From NCBI RefSeq assembly GCF_042658925.1, contig NZ_JBHSRF010000016.1, positions 62,001-126,000 of the forward strand: DNA of 64,000 bases. The letters run 5' to 3'. Positions within the stretch are counted from its first letter, which is position 1. Every line of letters starts with the position of its first letter. The notes below the pieces were generated by a model. That model was not told the DNA's origin. It did no database searches and saw only the letters and a list, made by a program, of their open reading frames with translations. A program made the position numbers and the translations under genes. Source of the DNA: Sphaerisporangium aureirubrum. GTDB taxonomy: Bacteria > Actinomycetota > Actinomycetes > Streptosporangiales > Streptosporangiaceae. Shown one piece after another: positions 36,144 through 44,303 of the stretch.

Positions 36144-36177
36144 GGGCGCAGTGAAGAGAGCCGGCCGGGACTAGGGG

Positions 36178-37554
36178 TCAGGTGTTGGTGCTGGCCAGGA
36201 AGGCCAGGAGGTCCTGGCGGGTGATCAGGCCTACGGGTTTGCCGTCGTCGAGGACTACGGTGGCGTCGGCCTTCTCCAGGGCCTCGATGGCCACCGAGAC
36301 GGGCTCGCCGGAGCCGATGGTGGGCAGGGGGGCGGACATGTGGTCGGCGATGGGGTCCTCGCCGCGGACTCGGCCGTGGTAGAGGGCCTCCAGGAGGTCG
36401 CGTTCCACTATGGAGCCGACGACCTCGGCGGCCATGACGGGGGGCTCCTCCTTCATGACGGGGAGCTGCGAGACGCCGTACTCGCGCATGATGGCGATCG
36501 CGGTGTTGACCAGCTCGTGCGGGTGGGTGTGCACGAACTCAGGGAGGCCGGGGCCTTTGCGGCGCAGGACGTCGCCTACCAGGCCCTCGTCGCTGCTGGA
36601 GGTGAGGAAGCCGTAGTCCGCCATCCAGTCGTCGTTGAAGATCTTGGACAGGTAGCCACGGCCGCCGTCGGGGAGCAGTACGACGATCACGTCGTCGGGT
36701 GTCGCCTCGGCCGCCACCCTGAGGGCCGCGACCACCGCCATGCCGCAGGAGCCGCCGACCAGCAGGGCCTCCTCGCGGGCGAGGCGGCGGGTCATGCCGA
36801 AGGAGTCCTTGTCGGACACGGCGATGACCCGGTCGGCCACCGTCGTGTCGTAGGTCGCGGGCCAGATGTCCTCGCCGACGCCTTCGACCAGGTACGGACG
36901 GCCGGTGCCGCCGGAGTACACCGATCCCTCGGGGTCGGCGCCGATGATCTGCACGCGGCCGCCGGACACCTCCTTGAGGTAGCGGCCGGTGCCGCTGATG
37001 GTGCCGCCGGTGCCGATGCCCGTCACGAAGTGGGTGATGCGGCCCTCGGTCTGCTCCCAGATCTCCGGGCCGGTCGAGTGGTAGTGGCTGGCGGGGTTCT
37101 CCTCGTTGGAGTACTGGTCGGGCTTCCAGGCGTTCGGCACCTCGCGGGCCAGCCGGTCGGAGACCGAGTAGTAGGAATCAGGATGGTCGGGGGACACGGC
37201 CGTCGGGCACACCACCACCTCGGCGCCGTACGCCCGCAGCACCGCGATCTTGTCGGACGCCACCTTGTCCGGCACCACGAACAGGCAGCGGTAGCCCTTG
37301 TGCTGCGCCACGATGGCCAGCCCGACGCCCGTGTTGCCGGACGTGGGCTCGACGATGGTGCCACCGGGGCGCAACCGCCCGGACCGCTCGGCGGCCTCCA
37401 CCATGCGCAACGCGATCCGGTCTTTCACCGAACCGCCGGGATTGAAGTACTCCACCTTCGCAAGAACCTGGGCCTGTAGGCCCGCCGTCACCTTGTGCAG
37501 CCTGACGAGCGGGGTGTTGCCCATGAGCTCGATGAGCGAGTTGTGTACGCGCAC
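36178..37554 (-). CDS. cbs: Cystathionine beta-synthase
   Basis: 458 residues: a PLP beta-replacement domain with the Schiff-base lysine K44 (NPGGSVKDR) and the PTSGNTG phosphate loop, then a C-terminal pair of CBS motifs (from about residue 335) that probably bind an adenine nucleotide or AdoMet. It condenses homocysteine with serine, or O-acetylserine. Start: GTG 37554 has GAGGAG nine bases upstream (37564-37569) and gives the usual VRVHNSLIELMGNTPLV opening; ATG 37575 has no Shine-Dalgarno. Linked function with metB at 30.7 kb. Followed by a strong hairpin terminator. Confidence 0.95.
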   Translation of the reverse strand: MRVHNSLIELMGNTPLVRLHKVTAGLQAQVLAKVEYFNPGGSVKDRIALRMVEAAERSGRLRPGGTIVEPTSGNTGVGLAIVAQHKGYRCLFVVPDKVASDKIAVLRAYGAEVVVCPTAVSPDHPDSYYSVSDRLAREVPNAWKPDQYSNEENPASHYHSTGPEIWEQTEGRITHFVTGIGTGGTISGTGRYLKEVSGGRVQIIGADPEGSVYSGGTGRPYLVEGVGEDIWPATYDTTVADRVIAVSDKDSFGMTRRLAREEALLVGGSCGMAVVAALRVAAEATPDDVIVVLLPDGGRGYLSKIFNDDWMADYGFLTSSSDEGLVGDVLRRKGPGLPEFVHTHPHELVNTAIAIMREYGVSQLPVMKEEPPVMAAEVVGSIVERDLLEALYHGRVRGEDPIADHMSAPLPTIGSGEPVSVAIEALEKADATVVLDDGKPVGLITRQDLLAFLASTNT

Positions 37555-37831
37555 CGGGAATGACTCCTCGTTCACATGAATTGCATGATTTGCAGAGCTT
37601 GGTCGGCTTCCCGGCCGGACTCAGACGCTTGGTAGCTGTTCCCCGGCCGTTCAACTCCTCACCGTACCTTCACGACTACGACAGCAGCGGACATGTCCCG
37701 CGAGTCGCCCTCTCGTCCGGCCGGAGGTGGCGGTGACCATGGACGACGAGCCGCCGGGGACCCCCTGTGGGCGGCGGTTCCGACCCCGGAAACCGCCGGG
37801 ACCGGGCCGGGCGAAAGTTGTACTAGTCACC

Positions 37832-38869
37832 GTGGAAGGACTGACGAAGGAGATGTGGACGCCGGGTACCGCGAGAGCGGCCCGCCGTATCGCGACCGCG
37901 GCCGCCGTGGGCGGCGGCGGGGTCACCGCGCTCGGCGTGGCCGTCTACGGTCTGCTCCATTTCGAGGCGTTGATCGCGCGCAAGACCATCGGCAACCCTT
38001 ACGGCATGGCCGGGCCGCCGTCGGACGGTCTGTACGGCGAGTGGCGCGACCCGCGCGACCCGGCCGATCCGGGCGCCGAGGCGAGCAGCCCGATCAGCCT
38101 CGTCATGCTGGGCGACTCCACGGCCGTCGGGCTCGGCATGTCCGGCCCGGAGACCACGCCCGCCGTCGTCATCGCCCGTGGCCTGGCCGAGGTGGCGGGG
38201 CGGCCGGTGCGGCTCGGCGTGTTCGGCCGGTCGGGCTCGGTCTCCGCCGACCTGGCCTGGCAGGTGGACCGTGCGCTGAAGGCCGAGCCCGAGATCGCGG
38301 TGATCTTCGTGGGTGCCAACGACGTGACCACCAAGACCAAGCCGGCGCACGCCGTCCGGCATCTGCAGAAAGCCGTGCGCAGGCTGCGGGAGGCGGGCGC
38401 CGAGGTCGTGGTGGGCACCTGCCCGGACCTCGGCACGGTCCGGCCGATCGGCCAGCCGCTGCGGTGGATGACCCGGGTGTGGAGCCGCCAGCTCGCGGCG
38501 GCGCAGACGGTGGGTGTGATCGAGGAGGGCGGCCGGACGGTGGCGTTCGCGGACATGCTCGGCCGGGAGTTCGCGACATATCCCGGCGAAATGTTCGGAC
38601 CCGATCGTTTCCACCCATCTGCCAGAGGTTATGAACGCGCCGCGCACGCGGTGCTACCGTCTGTATGCGCCGCGCTGGCGCTGCGGCCGGAACCCCGGCC
38701 GGAGCCCGGCGAGGGTTCGCAACCGATTTACCTCGCGGCGGCCATCGCCGCGGAGGAGCCCGGGACCGAGGTCACCGCGGCCCGCGTCGCCGGCCGGGCG
38801 ACCGGCCCCTACGGAAGATGGGCCAATCTCCTTCGCCGGCGTCCGGGGGCGATGCCGCACAGCGCCTAG
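37832..38869 (+). CDS. Membrane-anchored SGNH/GDSL hydrolase
   Basis: About 345 residues. One N-terminal hydrophobic segment (about residues 18-45) precedes an SGNH fold: block I LGDSTAVGLG (S96), Gly in the VFGRSGS segment, block III VGANDV and block V DRFHPS. The active site should face outside the membrane, acting as esterase or lipase on an unknown ester. It is divergent from cbs, as in mycobacteria (Rv1075c region, from memory). GTG 37832 follows a TACTAG box by 5 nt; ATG 37853 is the alternative. Confidence 0.87.
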   Translation: MEGLTKEMWTPGTARAARRIATAAAVGGGGVTALGVAVYGLLHFEALIARKTIGNPYGMAGPPSDGLYGEWRDPRDPADPGAEASSPISLVMLGDSTAVGLGMSGPETTPAVVIARGLAEVAGRPVRLGVFGRSGSVSADLAWQVDRALKAEPEIAVIFVGANDVTTKTKPAHAVRHLQKAVRRLREAGAEVVVGTCPDLGTVRPIGQPLRWMTRVWSRQLAAAQTVGVIEEGGRTVAFADMLGREFATYPGEMFGPDRFHPSARGYERAAHAVLPSVCAALALRPEPRPEPGEGSQPIYLAAAIAAEEPGTEVTAARVAGRATGPYGRWANLLRRRPGAMPHSA

Positions 38870-38920
38870 ATCCGGTCACACTCCGCGACGGGGCCGTCAC
38901 TCTCCCCCCATTGGAGTGGA

Positions 38921-40273
38921 ATGCCCGTGATCCGGCCTCTCGCGACACCGGCCGTCGCGCTCGCGGCCACCCTCGCCCTCGCCGGCTGCTCAGGCGGCAG
39001 GGCGGCGGCCGAGGAGCCCAGCCCGGCCTGGCACAACGCCGAGGTGAACGCCGTCAGCCGCGCCGCCGTGGCCGCGGGGGTCGCCGCGGTGACCTCCGTG
39101 AAGCCGGACGGCACCCTGGAGACCGTCGCCCTCGACCTGACCGGGGGCCGCAGGTTGTGGCAGCGGCCGGCGACGCTCGCCGGGCGGCTCCCCGGCATGG
39201 GCGTGCCGCCGCCCGCGGCCGTCCAGGCCCCCGGCGGCAGGGGCGTCGTCGCGGCGGTGGACCCCACCGGGCCGGACGGCCGCGCGGCCCTGCTGGTGGC
39301 CAGGGACGCCCGTGACGGGCGCCGGCTGTGGACCCGCGCGGTGCGCTCCACGTTCGGCCCGCAGCGCTGCGGGGCCTACCTCTGCGTGCCCGAGCACACC
39401 GCGCTGTCGTCGGCCCGCATGGTCGTGCTCGACCCCCTGACCGGTGCCGTGCTGTGGCGGCTGCCCGGCATCGCCGAGGTCGAGTGGTCCGACGCCGCCC
39501 GGGTCGTCGTGCTGCGCCTGGCCAAGCACCCCGTGCTGTCCGCGCACGACCTCAGGACCGGCAAGGCGGTCTGGGAGCTGCCCGTGGAGCAGGCCCTGGC
39601 ACCCGGGGTGGACGTCTCCGGCGGCTGGTCCTTCGGCGCCGCCGGCGGCGACCTGATCGGCTACGTCGCCCCGTACACCAGCCCGCGCACCGGGCGGCCC
39701 TCCACGTTCGGCGTCTTCTCCGTCAAGATCGCCGACGGCACGGTCAACTGGCTCCGGCCCTCGGTGGTGCGCGTGTACCCGAGCGGCAGCCCCGGCTTCG
39801 CCCCCGTGGTGCGCCCGGTCGACGAGCAGGGGCGGTTCGGCGGCTTCGCCCGCCTCGACCCCGGCACCGGCCGGGTGCTCGGGCAGATCACCGCGGACCA
39901 GGTGCCGGGCACCGGCTGGTGGCTGGCCTTCCCCCGCGACATGGCACGGCTCGGCTTCCTCAAGCCGAGCCACCCAGGCGCGTCCTTCGAGCTGGCCTCC
40001 GGGCGGCCGATACCGGTCGCCGGGCAGCGCGGGTGGTCGTTCTGCGTCACCGACCCCAAGCCGCTGGCGCTCACCCGGTCGCTCCAGGGCTTCTACCCGG
40101 TGGCGTCGCTGTGCGAGTTCGACCTCGCCACCGGCGCCCGCGCCTCCTCCGGCGACGCCCCGCCGGAGTGGTTCACCGGCAGCCAGGACGGCTGGCGCCT
40201 GTGGCGCGACGAGAAGGGCGGCCTGCACGCCGTCAAGGACGCCGCCGGAACCGCCCCGGGCATGTACGGCTGA
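38921..40273 (+). CDS. Lipoprotein with PQQ-like beta-propeller
   Basis: 450 residues with a signal peptide ending in the lipobox LAGC (C23). The rest shows repeated propeller strands of the form G-x-x-L-W-x-R/L (RRLWQRP, RRLWTRA, AVLWRLP, AVWELP), typical of PQQ-repeat proteins; the PQQ ligand pattern itself is not evident, so it is probably a scaffold. Two Cys near residue 149 (RCGAYLC) may pair. A short GGAG (38914-38917) precedes ATG 38921. Confidence 0.8.
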   Translation: MPVIRPLATPAVALAATLALAGCSGGRAAAEEPSPAWHNAEVNAVSRAAVAAGVAAVTSVKPDGTLETVALDLTGGRRLWQRPATLAGRLPGMGVPPPAAVQAPGGRGVVAAVDPTGPDGRAALLVARDARDGRRLWTRAVRSTFGPQRCGAYLCVPEHTALSSARMVVLDPLTGAVLWRLPGIAEVEWSDAARVVVLRLAKHPVLSAHDLRTGKAVWELPVEQALAPGVDVSGGWSFGAAGGDLIGYVAPYTSPRTGRPSTFGVFSVKIADGTVNWLRPSVVRVYPSGSPGFAPVVRPVDEQGRFGGFARLDPGTGRVLGQITADQVPGTGWWLAFPRDMARLGFLKPSHPGASFELASGRPIPVAGQRGWSFCVTDPKPLALTRSLQGFYPVASLCEFDLATGARASSGDAPPEWFTGSQDGWRLWRDEKGGLHAVKDAAGTAPGMYG

Positions 40274-40387
40274 CGCCTCTGTGCTGTAGTACAAAGTTCT
40301 GTTTCTGGCGCCCCCACCCGTGGTATCCGGACTTTGGCGCGGTAATCTCCGCACAGGGAGCCGTGCCCACGAACCCAGGAGAGCCAG

Positions 40388-41608
40388 ATGCCCGAGGCAG
40401 TAATCGTCGCGACCGCGCGGTCGCCGATCGGCCGAGCCTTCAAGGGGTCGCTGAAGGACATCCGTCCCGACGACCTGACCGCACAGATGATCAAGGCCGC
40501 GCTGGACAAGGTGCCGCAGCTCGACCCGCACGAGGTGAACGACCTCATGCTCGGCTGCGGCCTGCCCGGCGGGGAGCAGGGCTTCAACATGGCGAGGGTG
40601 GTGTCGGTGCTGCTCGGGCTGGACGACGTCCCCGGCACCACCGTCACCCGCTACTGCTCCTCCTCGCTGCAGACGACCCGCATGGCCTTCCACGCCATCA
40701 GGGCGGGCGAGGGCGACGTGTTCATCTCGGCCGGCGTCGAGGCCGTCTCCCGGTTCGTCAAGGGCAGCAGCGACTCGCTGCCGGACACCATGAACCCCCT
40801 CTTCCTGGAGGGCAAGGAGCGCACCGACGCCCGGGCCGCGGCCGGCGCGCCCGAGTGGCACGACCCGCGCCAGGACGGGCAGCTGCCCGACGTCTACGTC
40901 GCCATGGGCCAGACCGCCGAGAACGTCGCCCAGATCAGGGGCGTCAGCCGCCAGGAGCAGGACGAGTTCGGCGTGCGCTCGCAGAACCTCGCGGAGAAGG
41001 CCCTCGCCAACGGCTTCTGGGAGCAGGACATCACCCCGGTCACGCTGCCGGACGGCACCGTGGTGAGCAAGGACGACGGGCCGAGGGCGGGCACCACCTA
41101 CGAGGCCGTCTCCCAGCTCAAGCCGGTGTTCCGCCCGGACGGCACGGTCACGGCGGGCAACTGCTGCCCGCTCAACGACGGCGCCGCGGCGGTCATCGTG
41201 ATGAGCGACGTCAAGGCCGCCGAGCTCGGCATCACGCCCCTGGCCCGCATCATCTCCACCGGCGTCACCGGCCTGTCGCCGGAGATCATGGGACTCGGCC
41301 CGGTCGAGGCGTCCCGCCAGGCGCTGAGCCGCGCCGGCATGGCCATCGGCGACGTCGACCTGGTCGAGATCAACGAGGCGTTCGCCGCGCAGGTGATCCC
41401 GTCCTACCAGGAGCTCGGCATCGACCTCGACCGGCTCAACGTCAACGGCGGCGCCATCGCCGTCGGGCACCCGTTCGGCATGACGGGCGCCCGGATCACC
41501 TCCACCCTGCTCAACGGCCTGCGTTTCCACGACAAGACCATCGGCCTGGAGACGATGTGCGTCGGCGGCGGCCAGGGCATGGCGATGCTGCTGGAGCGCC
41601 TGAGCTGA
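40388..41608 (+). CDS. Thiolase, acetyl-CoA C-acyltransferase
   Basis: 406 residues with all thiolase catalytic elements: nucleophilic C90 (TRYCSSSLQ), the GHP box (AVGHPFGMTGAR) and the second Cys (CVGGGQGMA). It catalyses thiolysis or Claisen condensation of acyl-CoA in beta-oxidation or acetoacetyl-CoA formation. It corresponds to FadA3 of mycobacteria in the same neighbourhood (from memory). ATG 40388 has AGGAGAG at 40377-40383. It converges on the PPOX gene. Confidence 0.94.
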   Translation: MPEAVIVATARSPIGRAFKGSLKDIRPDDLTAQMIKAALDKVPQLDPHEVNDLMLGCGLPGGEQGFNMARVVSVLLGLDDVPGTTVTRYCSSSLQTTRMAFHAIRAGEGDVFISAGVEAVSRFVKGSSDSLPDTMNPLFLEGKERTDARAAAGAPEWHDPRQDGQLPDVYVAMGQTAENVAQIRGVSRQEQDEFGVRSQNLAEKALANGFWEQDITPVTLPDGTVVSKDDGPRAGTTYEAVSQLKPVFRPDGTVTAGNCCPLNDGAAAVIVMSDVKAAELGITPLARIISTGVTGLSPEIMGLGPVEASRQALSRAGMAIGDVDLVEINEAFAAQVIPSYQELGIDLDRLNVNGGAIAVGHPFGMTGARITSTLLNGLRFHDKTIGLETMCVGGGQGMAMLLERLS

Positions 41609-41634
41609 GCCACCGGCGAGTGGGCGGGCTCAGC
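41604..41634. terminator. Convergent hairpin at thiolase / PPOX stops
   Basis: GCTGAGCC (41604-41611) and GGCTCAGC (41627-41634), the same arms as the hairpin at 19221-19240 but with a 15-nt loop. Both stop codons (41606-41608 plus, 41630-41632 minus) are in the arms. Confidence 0.5.
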
Positions 41635-42040
41635 CCATGTAGTCGGGGCCGGCCCGCTTGATGTCGATGCGGACCAGCACGTTGCGCTGCGTCCGCATCG
41701 CCTCGCGGTACTCGTCCCAGTTGGGGTGCTCGCCCGAGACGGCCCGGAAGTACTCGACCAGGCCTTCCTCGGCCTCGGGCATGGGGATCACCTCGGCGAC
41801 CCCCTCGATCTGGACCCACTCCCCGAGGAATTCGTCGACCATCACGCATACGGAGACGTCGGGGTTGCGGCGGAGCTGCTTGGCCTTGGCCGCGCTCTCG
41901 CGGGTGCTGACGATGGCGTAGCCCTCGGCGTCGACCCCGACGACCACGGGGGACATCTGCGGGTGGCCGTCGGCGCGCCAGGTCTGAATCACCGCACGGT
42001 GGTTTTTCCTGATGTAATCACGGGCCTTGTCGAGATCCAT
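41630..42040 (-). CDS. PPOX-class (F420-type) oxidoreductase
   Basis: 136 residues, one split beta-barrel. The pattern AVIQTWRADGHPQMSPVVVGVDAEG and the W-V-Q-I-E-G strand match the F420-dependent PPOX subfamily of actinobacteria; the cofactor could also be FMN. ATG 42040 gives the usual MDLDKARDYI start; the frame is open further upstream without a better site. Converges on the thiolase gene. Confidence 0.85.
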   Translation of the reverse strand: MDLDKARDYIRKNHRAVIQTWRADGHPQMSPVVVGVDAEGYAIVSTRESAAKAKQLRRNPDVSVCVMVDEFLGEWVQIEGVAEVIPMPEAEEGLVEYFRAVSGEHPNWDEYREAMRTQRNVLVRIDIKRAGPDYMG

Positions 42041-42118
42041 GAGCCCATGATGACCGATCGGCGGCAGAACAGCGCCCACGCCAATGGGCGGCGTGGGCGC
42101 ACTGGGGTGGGGCAGGGG

Positions 42119-42352
42119 CTATAGGAAGCCCATGCGGGAACGGCGCTGCCGCTCGTGCTCGATGACGATCGCCGCGGCGTAGCCGTGGGTCAGCCCGTGT
42201 TCGTCGGCGAGCCAGTTGGCTCGCTCGTCACAGCGTAGGAACGACGGGCCGTTGTCGATGGCTTGGAACCACTCGGGGAGTGCGCGTCCGGTGATGTCCG
42301 GAACCCTGGCGATCAGCTTGTTCTGCGTCTCCGGTGAGTGGTTCAACGACAT
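42119..42352 (-). CDS. DUF4287-like small protein
   Basis: 77 residues, with the WL.DEHGLTHGYAAAIV..E core that is typical of DUF4287 proteins. ATG 42352 has GGAGG six bases upstream on the minus strand, so the longer frame (to 42532) is not used. It is probably cytosolic; function unknown. Confidence 0.75.
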   Translation of the reverse strand: MSLNHSPETQNKLIARVPDITGRALPEWFQAIDNGPSFLRCDERANWLADEHGLTHGYAAAIVIEHERQRRSRMGFL

Positions 42353-42502
42353 GGGCACCTCCATGAGTGGACCTCTTTGGGTCGACACTGCATCACCGAC
42401 GCCGCAATGGCAAGCCCCAAATGGCCAGCCTTCTCTTACAAAACGTAGATCGTCGGTGGCTGTACGTGCGACTCCCAAAGGTTCCACCGGCCCCACGCAA
42501 AG

Positions 42503-42535
42503 CGTGTGCCCCGCCGGGGACCGGCGGGGCACACG
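42503..42535 (-). terminator. Terminator after the Bax-inhibitor-like gene
   Basis: A perfect 15-bp stem (arms begin CGTGTGCCCCGCCGG, 42503-42517, and end at 42535) with a 3-nt loop, 36 bp after the stop at 42571. The following minus-strand bases CTTTGCG are only weakly U-rich. Confidence 0.75.
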
Positions 42536-42570
42536 GTATGTCAGAGTTGGAAGGACGTCCGAAATCCGTC

Positions 42571-43359
42571 CTAATCGTTGTTGAAGAAGAAGCTGAGGAA
42601 GCGCAGGACCTCAAGGTAGATCCAGACCAGGCTCACCGTGAGACCGAACGCCATCAGCCAGGAGTACTTCTCCGGCACGCCGGCCCGCACACCCTGCTCC
42701 ACCGCGTCGAAGTCGAGCAGCAGGAAGAAGCAGCCGAGCAGGATCATCGCGATGCTGAAGACCCAGCCGAGCGGGCTGTCGGTGCGCAGCCCGAGACCGC
42801 CCTGCACGAAGAAGCCGAAGATGAAGTTCAGCGCCATCAGGCCGAGCGCGGCGAACGCGGCCCCGACCACGAACTTGGTGAACTTCGGCGTGGGCCGGAA
42901 GATCTTGAGCGCGTAGACGGCCAGCATGCCGCCGAACGCGACCATCGTGCCGAACGCGGCGGCGATGACGATGCCGTCGTAGAGCGTGTTGTAGACGTGG
43001 CTGATCACCCCGATGGCGACGCCGTACGCGACGGAGTAGCCGAGGATCAGCACGGGGTTGGTGCTCTGCCGGAACGAGACGATGAGTCCCAGCACCAGGC
43101 CGACGATCACACCCGCGATCGCGATGCCCATGCCGAAGTTGAAGTACCAGGCGAGGGCCGCCGAGAGCACCAGGGTGCCGAGTGTGATGAACCCGCGGAC
43201 GACGACGTCGTCGATCGTCATCGGCCGCGCCTGGGTGGGCGGGGCGTATGAGGGGGCGTCGTACATCTCCCGCAGGTGTTGCGGGCTCGCCATGGGGCCC
43301 GCCCCGTACTGCCGGTTGTTCTGCCCCAGCCGGCCGAGGACCGGGTTCCTGCTCTGCAT
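42571..43359 (-). CDS. Bax inhibitor-1/YccA-like membrane protein
   Basis: 262 residues, about seven transmembrane helices after a 50-residue cytosolic N-terminus. The family pattern is clear: MTIDDVVVRGFITLG, SYSVAYGVAIGVISHVYN-like helices and the C-terminal LDFDAVEQGVRAG..YSWLMAFGL with its conserved acidic residues. Actinobacterial YccA-type proteins may act as pH-sensitive channels; the local role is unknown. ATG 43359 has GGAGG six bases upstream. Single-gene transcript with its own terminator. Confidence 0.92.
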   Translation of the reverse strand: MQSRNPVLGRLGQNNRQYGAGPMASPQHLREMYDAPSYAPPTQARPMTIDDVVVRGFITLGTLVLSAALAWYFNFGMGIAIAGVIVGLVLGLIVSFRQSTNPVLILGYSVAYGVAIGVISHVYNTLYDGIVIAAAFGTMVAFGGMLAVYALKIFRPTPKFTKFVVGAAFAALGLMALNFIFGFFVQGGLGLRTDSPLGWVFSIAMILLGCFFLLLDFDAVEQGVRAGVPEKYSWLMAFGLTVSLVWIYLEVLRFLSFFFNND

Positions 43360-43983
43360 CACTGCCTCCACTGCGACCTGCGATCAGCCTGTTCGGTCGA
43401 GCCGCACAGGGAGTGCCGCCTGTTGCCCATAAGCATTCCATCCGCCGCGGCCGTCGTTAAGGACACGGCCGCGACAGGCCGCCGGGTGCCGGTTCGCGAG
43501 CCCGGCGGCACCGGATACAACGAAGCAGCCACCAGGCGAGTTCCGTCGCCCCATGTTGCGTTTCGATCACTTCGCGCGGGCCCGGCCGCCGGCGGCCCGG
43601 CGGCCGGGCGCACGGGTGGTGCGCGGGGGCCGCCTCCGGCCCCTCGGGGACGGCAGCCGCGCTCTCGGTTCAGAGCAGTGACGGGCTGGCCGATATTCAC
43701 ATCTCGGGAGGAAAATTCCCGATGTTCAGTGATAATCCGATTTAAGCGGATACTGGCGGAAGATTAGCGGAGGACTGGCTTACCGGTCGCGCTCGGCGGC
43801 GACCCGGGCCGTGCAAGGGATCGGCACGGAATGGTAACGATTTACCGGGGGAAGGGTCCGACCCTAGGGCTTGACCAGCGGAGAACCCCCGGGATAAAGC
43901 CACCGGGGCCGTGCTGAACCAACGAGGATATCGGAACTTCGGGAGTGACGTGCGGCAGGGCGTTTCTTTAGGCGGCCAAGGGG
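43360..43983. other. 624-bp intergenic region without a gene
   Basis: No coding pattern is visible. It holds the promoter of the Bax-inhibitor gene and two GC hairpins: CGCGGCCGT / ACGGCCGCG (43446-43454 with 43465-43473) and GCCCGGCCGCC / GGCGGCCGGGC (43580-43590 with 43599-43609). 43700-43760 is A/T-richer (GATAATCCGATTTAAGCGG). I looked for a c-di-AMP or other known riboswitch here and did not find convincing conserved blocks. Confidence 0.5.
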
Positions 43984-44056
43984 TGCCCCCGGTGGGACTC
44001 GAACCCACACTGGAACCCTTTTAAGGGGTTTGCCTCTGCCATTGGGCTACGGGGGC
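43984..44056 (-). tRNA. tRNA with UAA anticodon but class I (short variable loop) shape
   Basis: 73 nt plus post-transcriptional CCA. A perfect 7-bp acceptor stem (GCCCCCG / CGGGGGC), A73, D arm with GG, anticodon stem AACCC/GGGTT, anticodon loop CTTAAAA, 5-nt variable loop CCAGT, and T arm GTGGG-TTCGAGT-CCCAC. Loop positions 34-36 read UAA, which decodes UUA (Leu). Bacterial tRNA-Leu should be class II with a long variable arm (as bldA is), so aminoacylation identity is unclear. CCA is not encoded. All stems are perfect apart from a 3-bp D stem, so this is not an obvious pseudogene. Confidence 0.85.
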
Positions 44057-44062
44057 GCCGTA

Positions 44063-44091
44063 ATCATACGTAACGGACCACACTTGCGTAA
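44063..44091 (-). promoter_or_regulatory. Promoter of the UAA tRNA
   Basis: On the minus strand TTACGC (44091-44086) and TATGAT (44068-44063) are 17 bp apart. TATGAT is a near-consensus -10 and ends 6 bp before the mature 5' end, so transcription would begin at or almost at tRNA position 1. A direct repeat CGTAACGG (44069 and 44087) overlaps it. Confidence 0.65.
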
Positions 44092-44262
44092 CGGGTCAGA
44101 GCCCACGTCTACCGTCTTCTGTCTGTAGTCCGCTGGATAACGATATACGGCGCGTGCCCCCATGACTCGGGCAATGAACAACAGACCGCTCAAGTAGCCC
44201 ATTTTTCTCCGCGCGCCTCCGTTCGCCCCTTGGTTCCTCCTTGTAAGGCCCCCGACAGAACA

Positions 44263-44294
44263 GTACGGCCCGCGCCGGGTGGCGCGGGCCGTAC
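44263..44294 (-). terminator. Terminator of ndh
   Basis: A perfect 14-bp stem (GTACGGCCCGCGCC at 44263-44276, complement at 44281-44294) with a 4-nt loop, just after the ndh stop; TGTTCTGT follows on the minus strand. Confidence 0.8.
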
Positions 44295-44303
44295 CCCGTC
44301 ACC

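Larger units (their letters stand above)
33533..36177. other. 2.6-kb non-coding repeat mosaic
   Basis: I see no real gene between the MmpL-like gene and cbs. Open frames here are translations of the repeats and show no sensible protein. The region holds three long direct-repeat units (33749-34960), eleven 65-bp subunits, five forward B elements and one reversed, a 125-bp tandem duplication (about 35288-35537) and two reversed A elements. 33533-33720 is a low-complexity CCxxTCCGCCTCAACC-type stretch. Confidence 0.8.

Noticed and set aside
10780..36177. Insertion sequence as source of repeats A and B
   Set aside because: No transposase frame, terminal inverted repeats or target duplications are visible around any copy.
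43700..43960. Possible riboswitch (c-di-AMP or similar) upstream of the tRNA or the Bax-inhibitor gene
   Set aside because: I found no conserved riboswitch blocks on either strand; the sequence has only scattered GC hairpins.
43984..44056. Reading the tRNA as tRNA-Lys(CUU) by shifting the anticodon loop
   Set aside because: Shifting breaks the perfect AACCC/GGGTT stem; the 7-nt loop CTTAAAA places UAA at positions 34-36.
44096..44262. Small minus-strand frames between the tRNA and ndh
   Set aside because: No start signal and no codon preference; the segment contains the tRNA promoter and the region after the ndh terminator.
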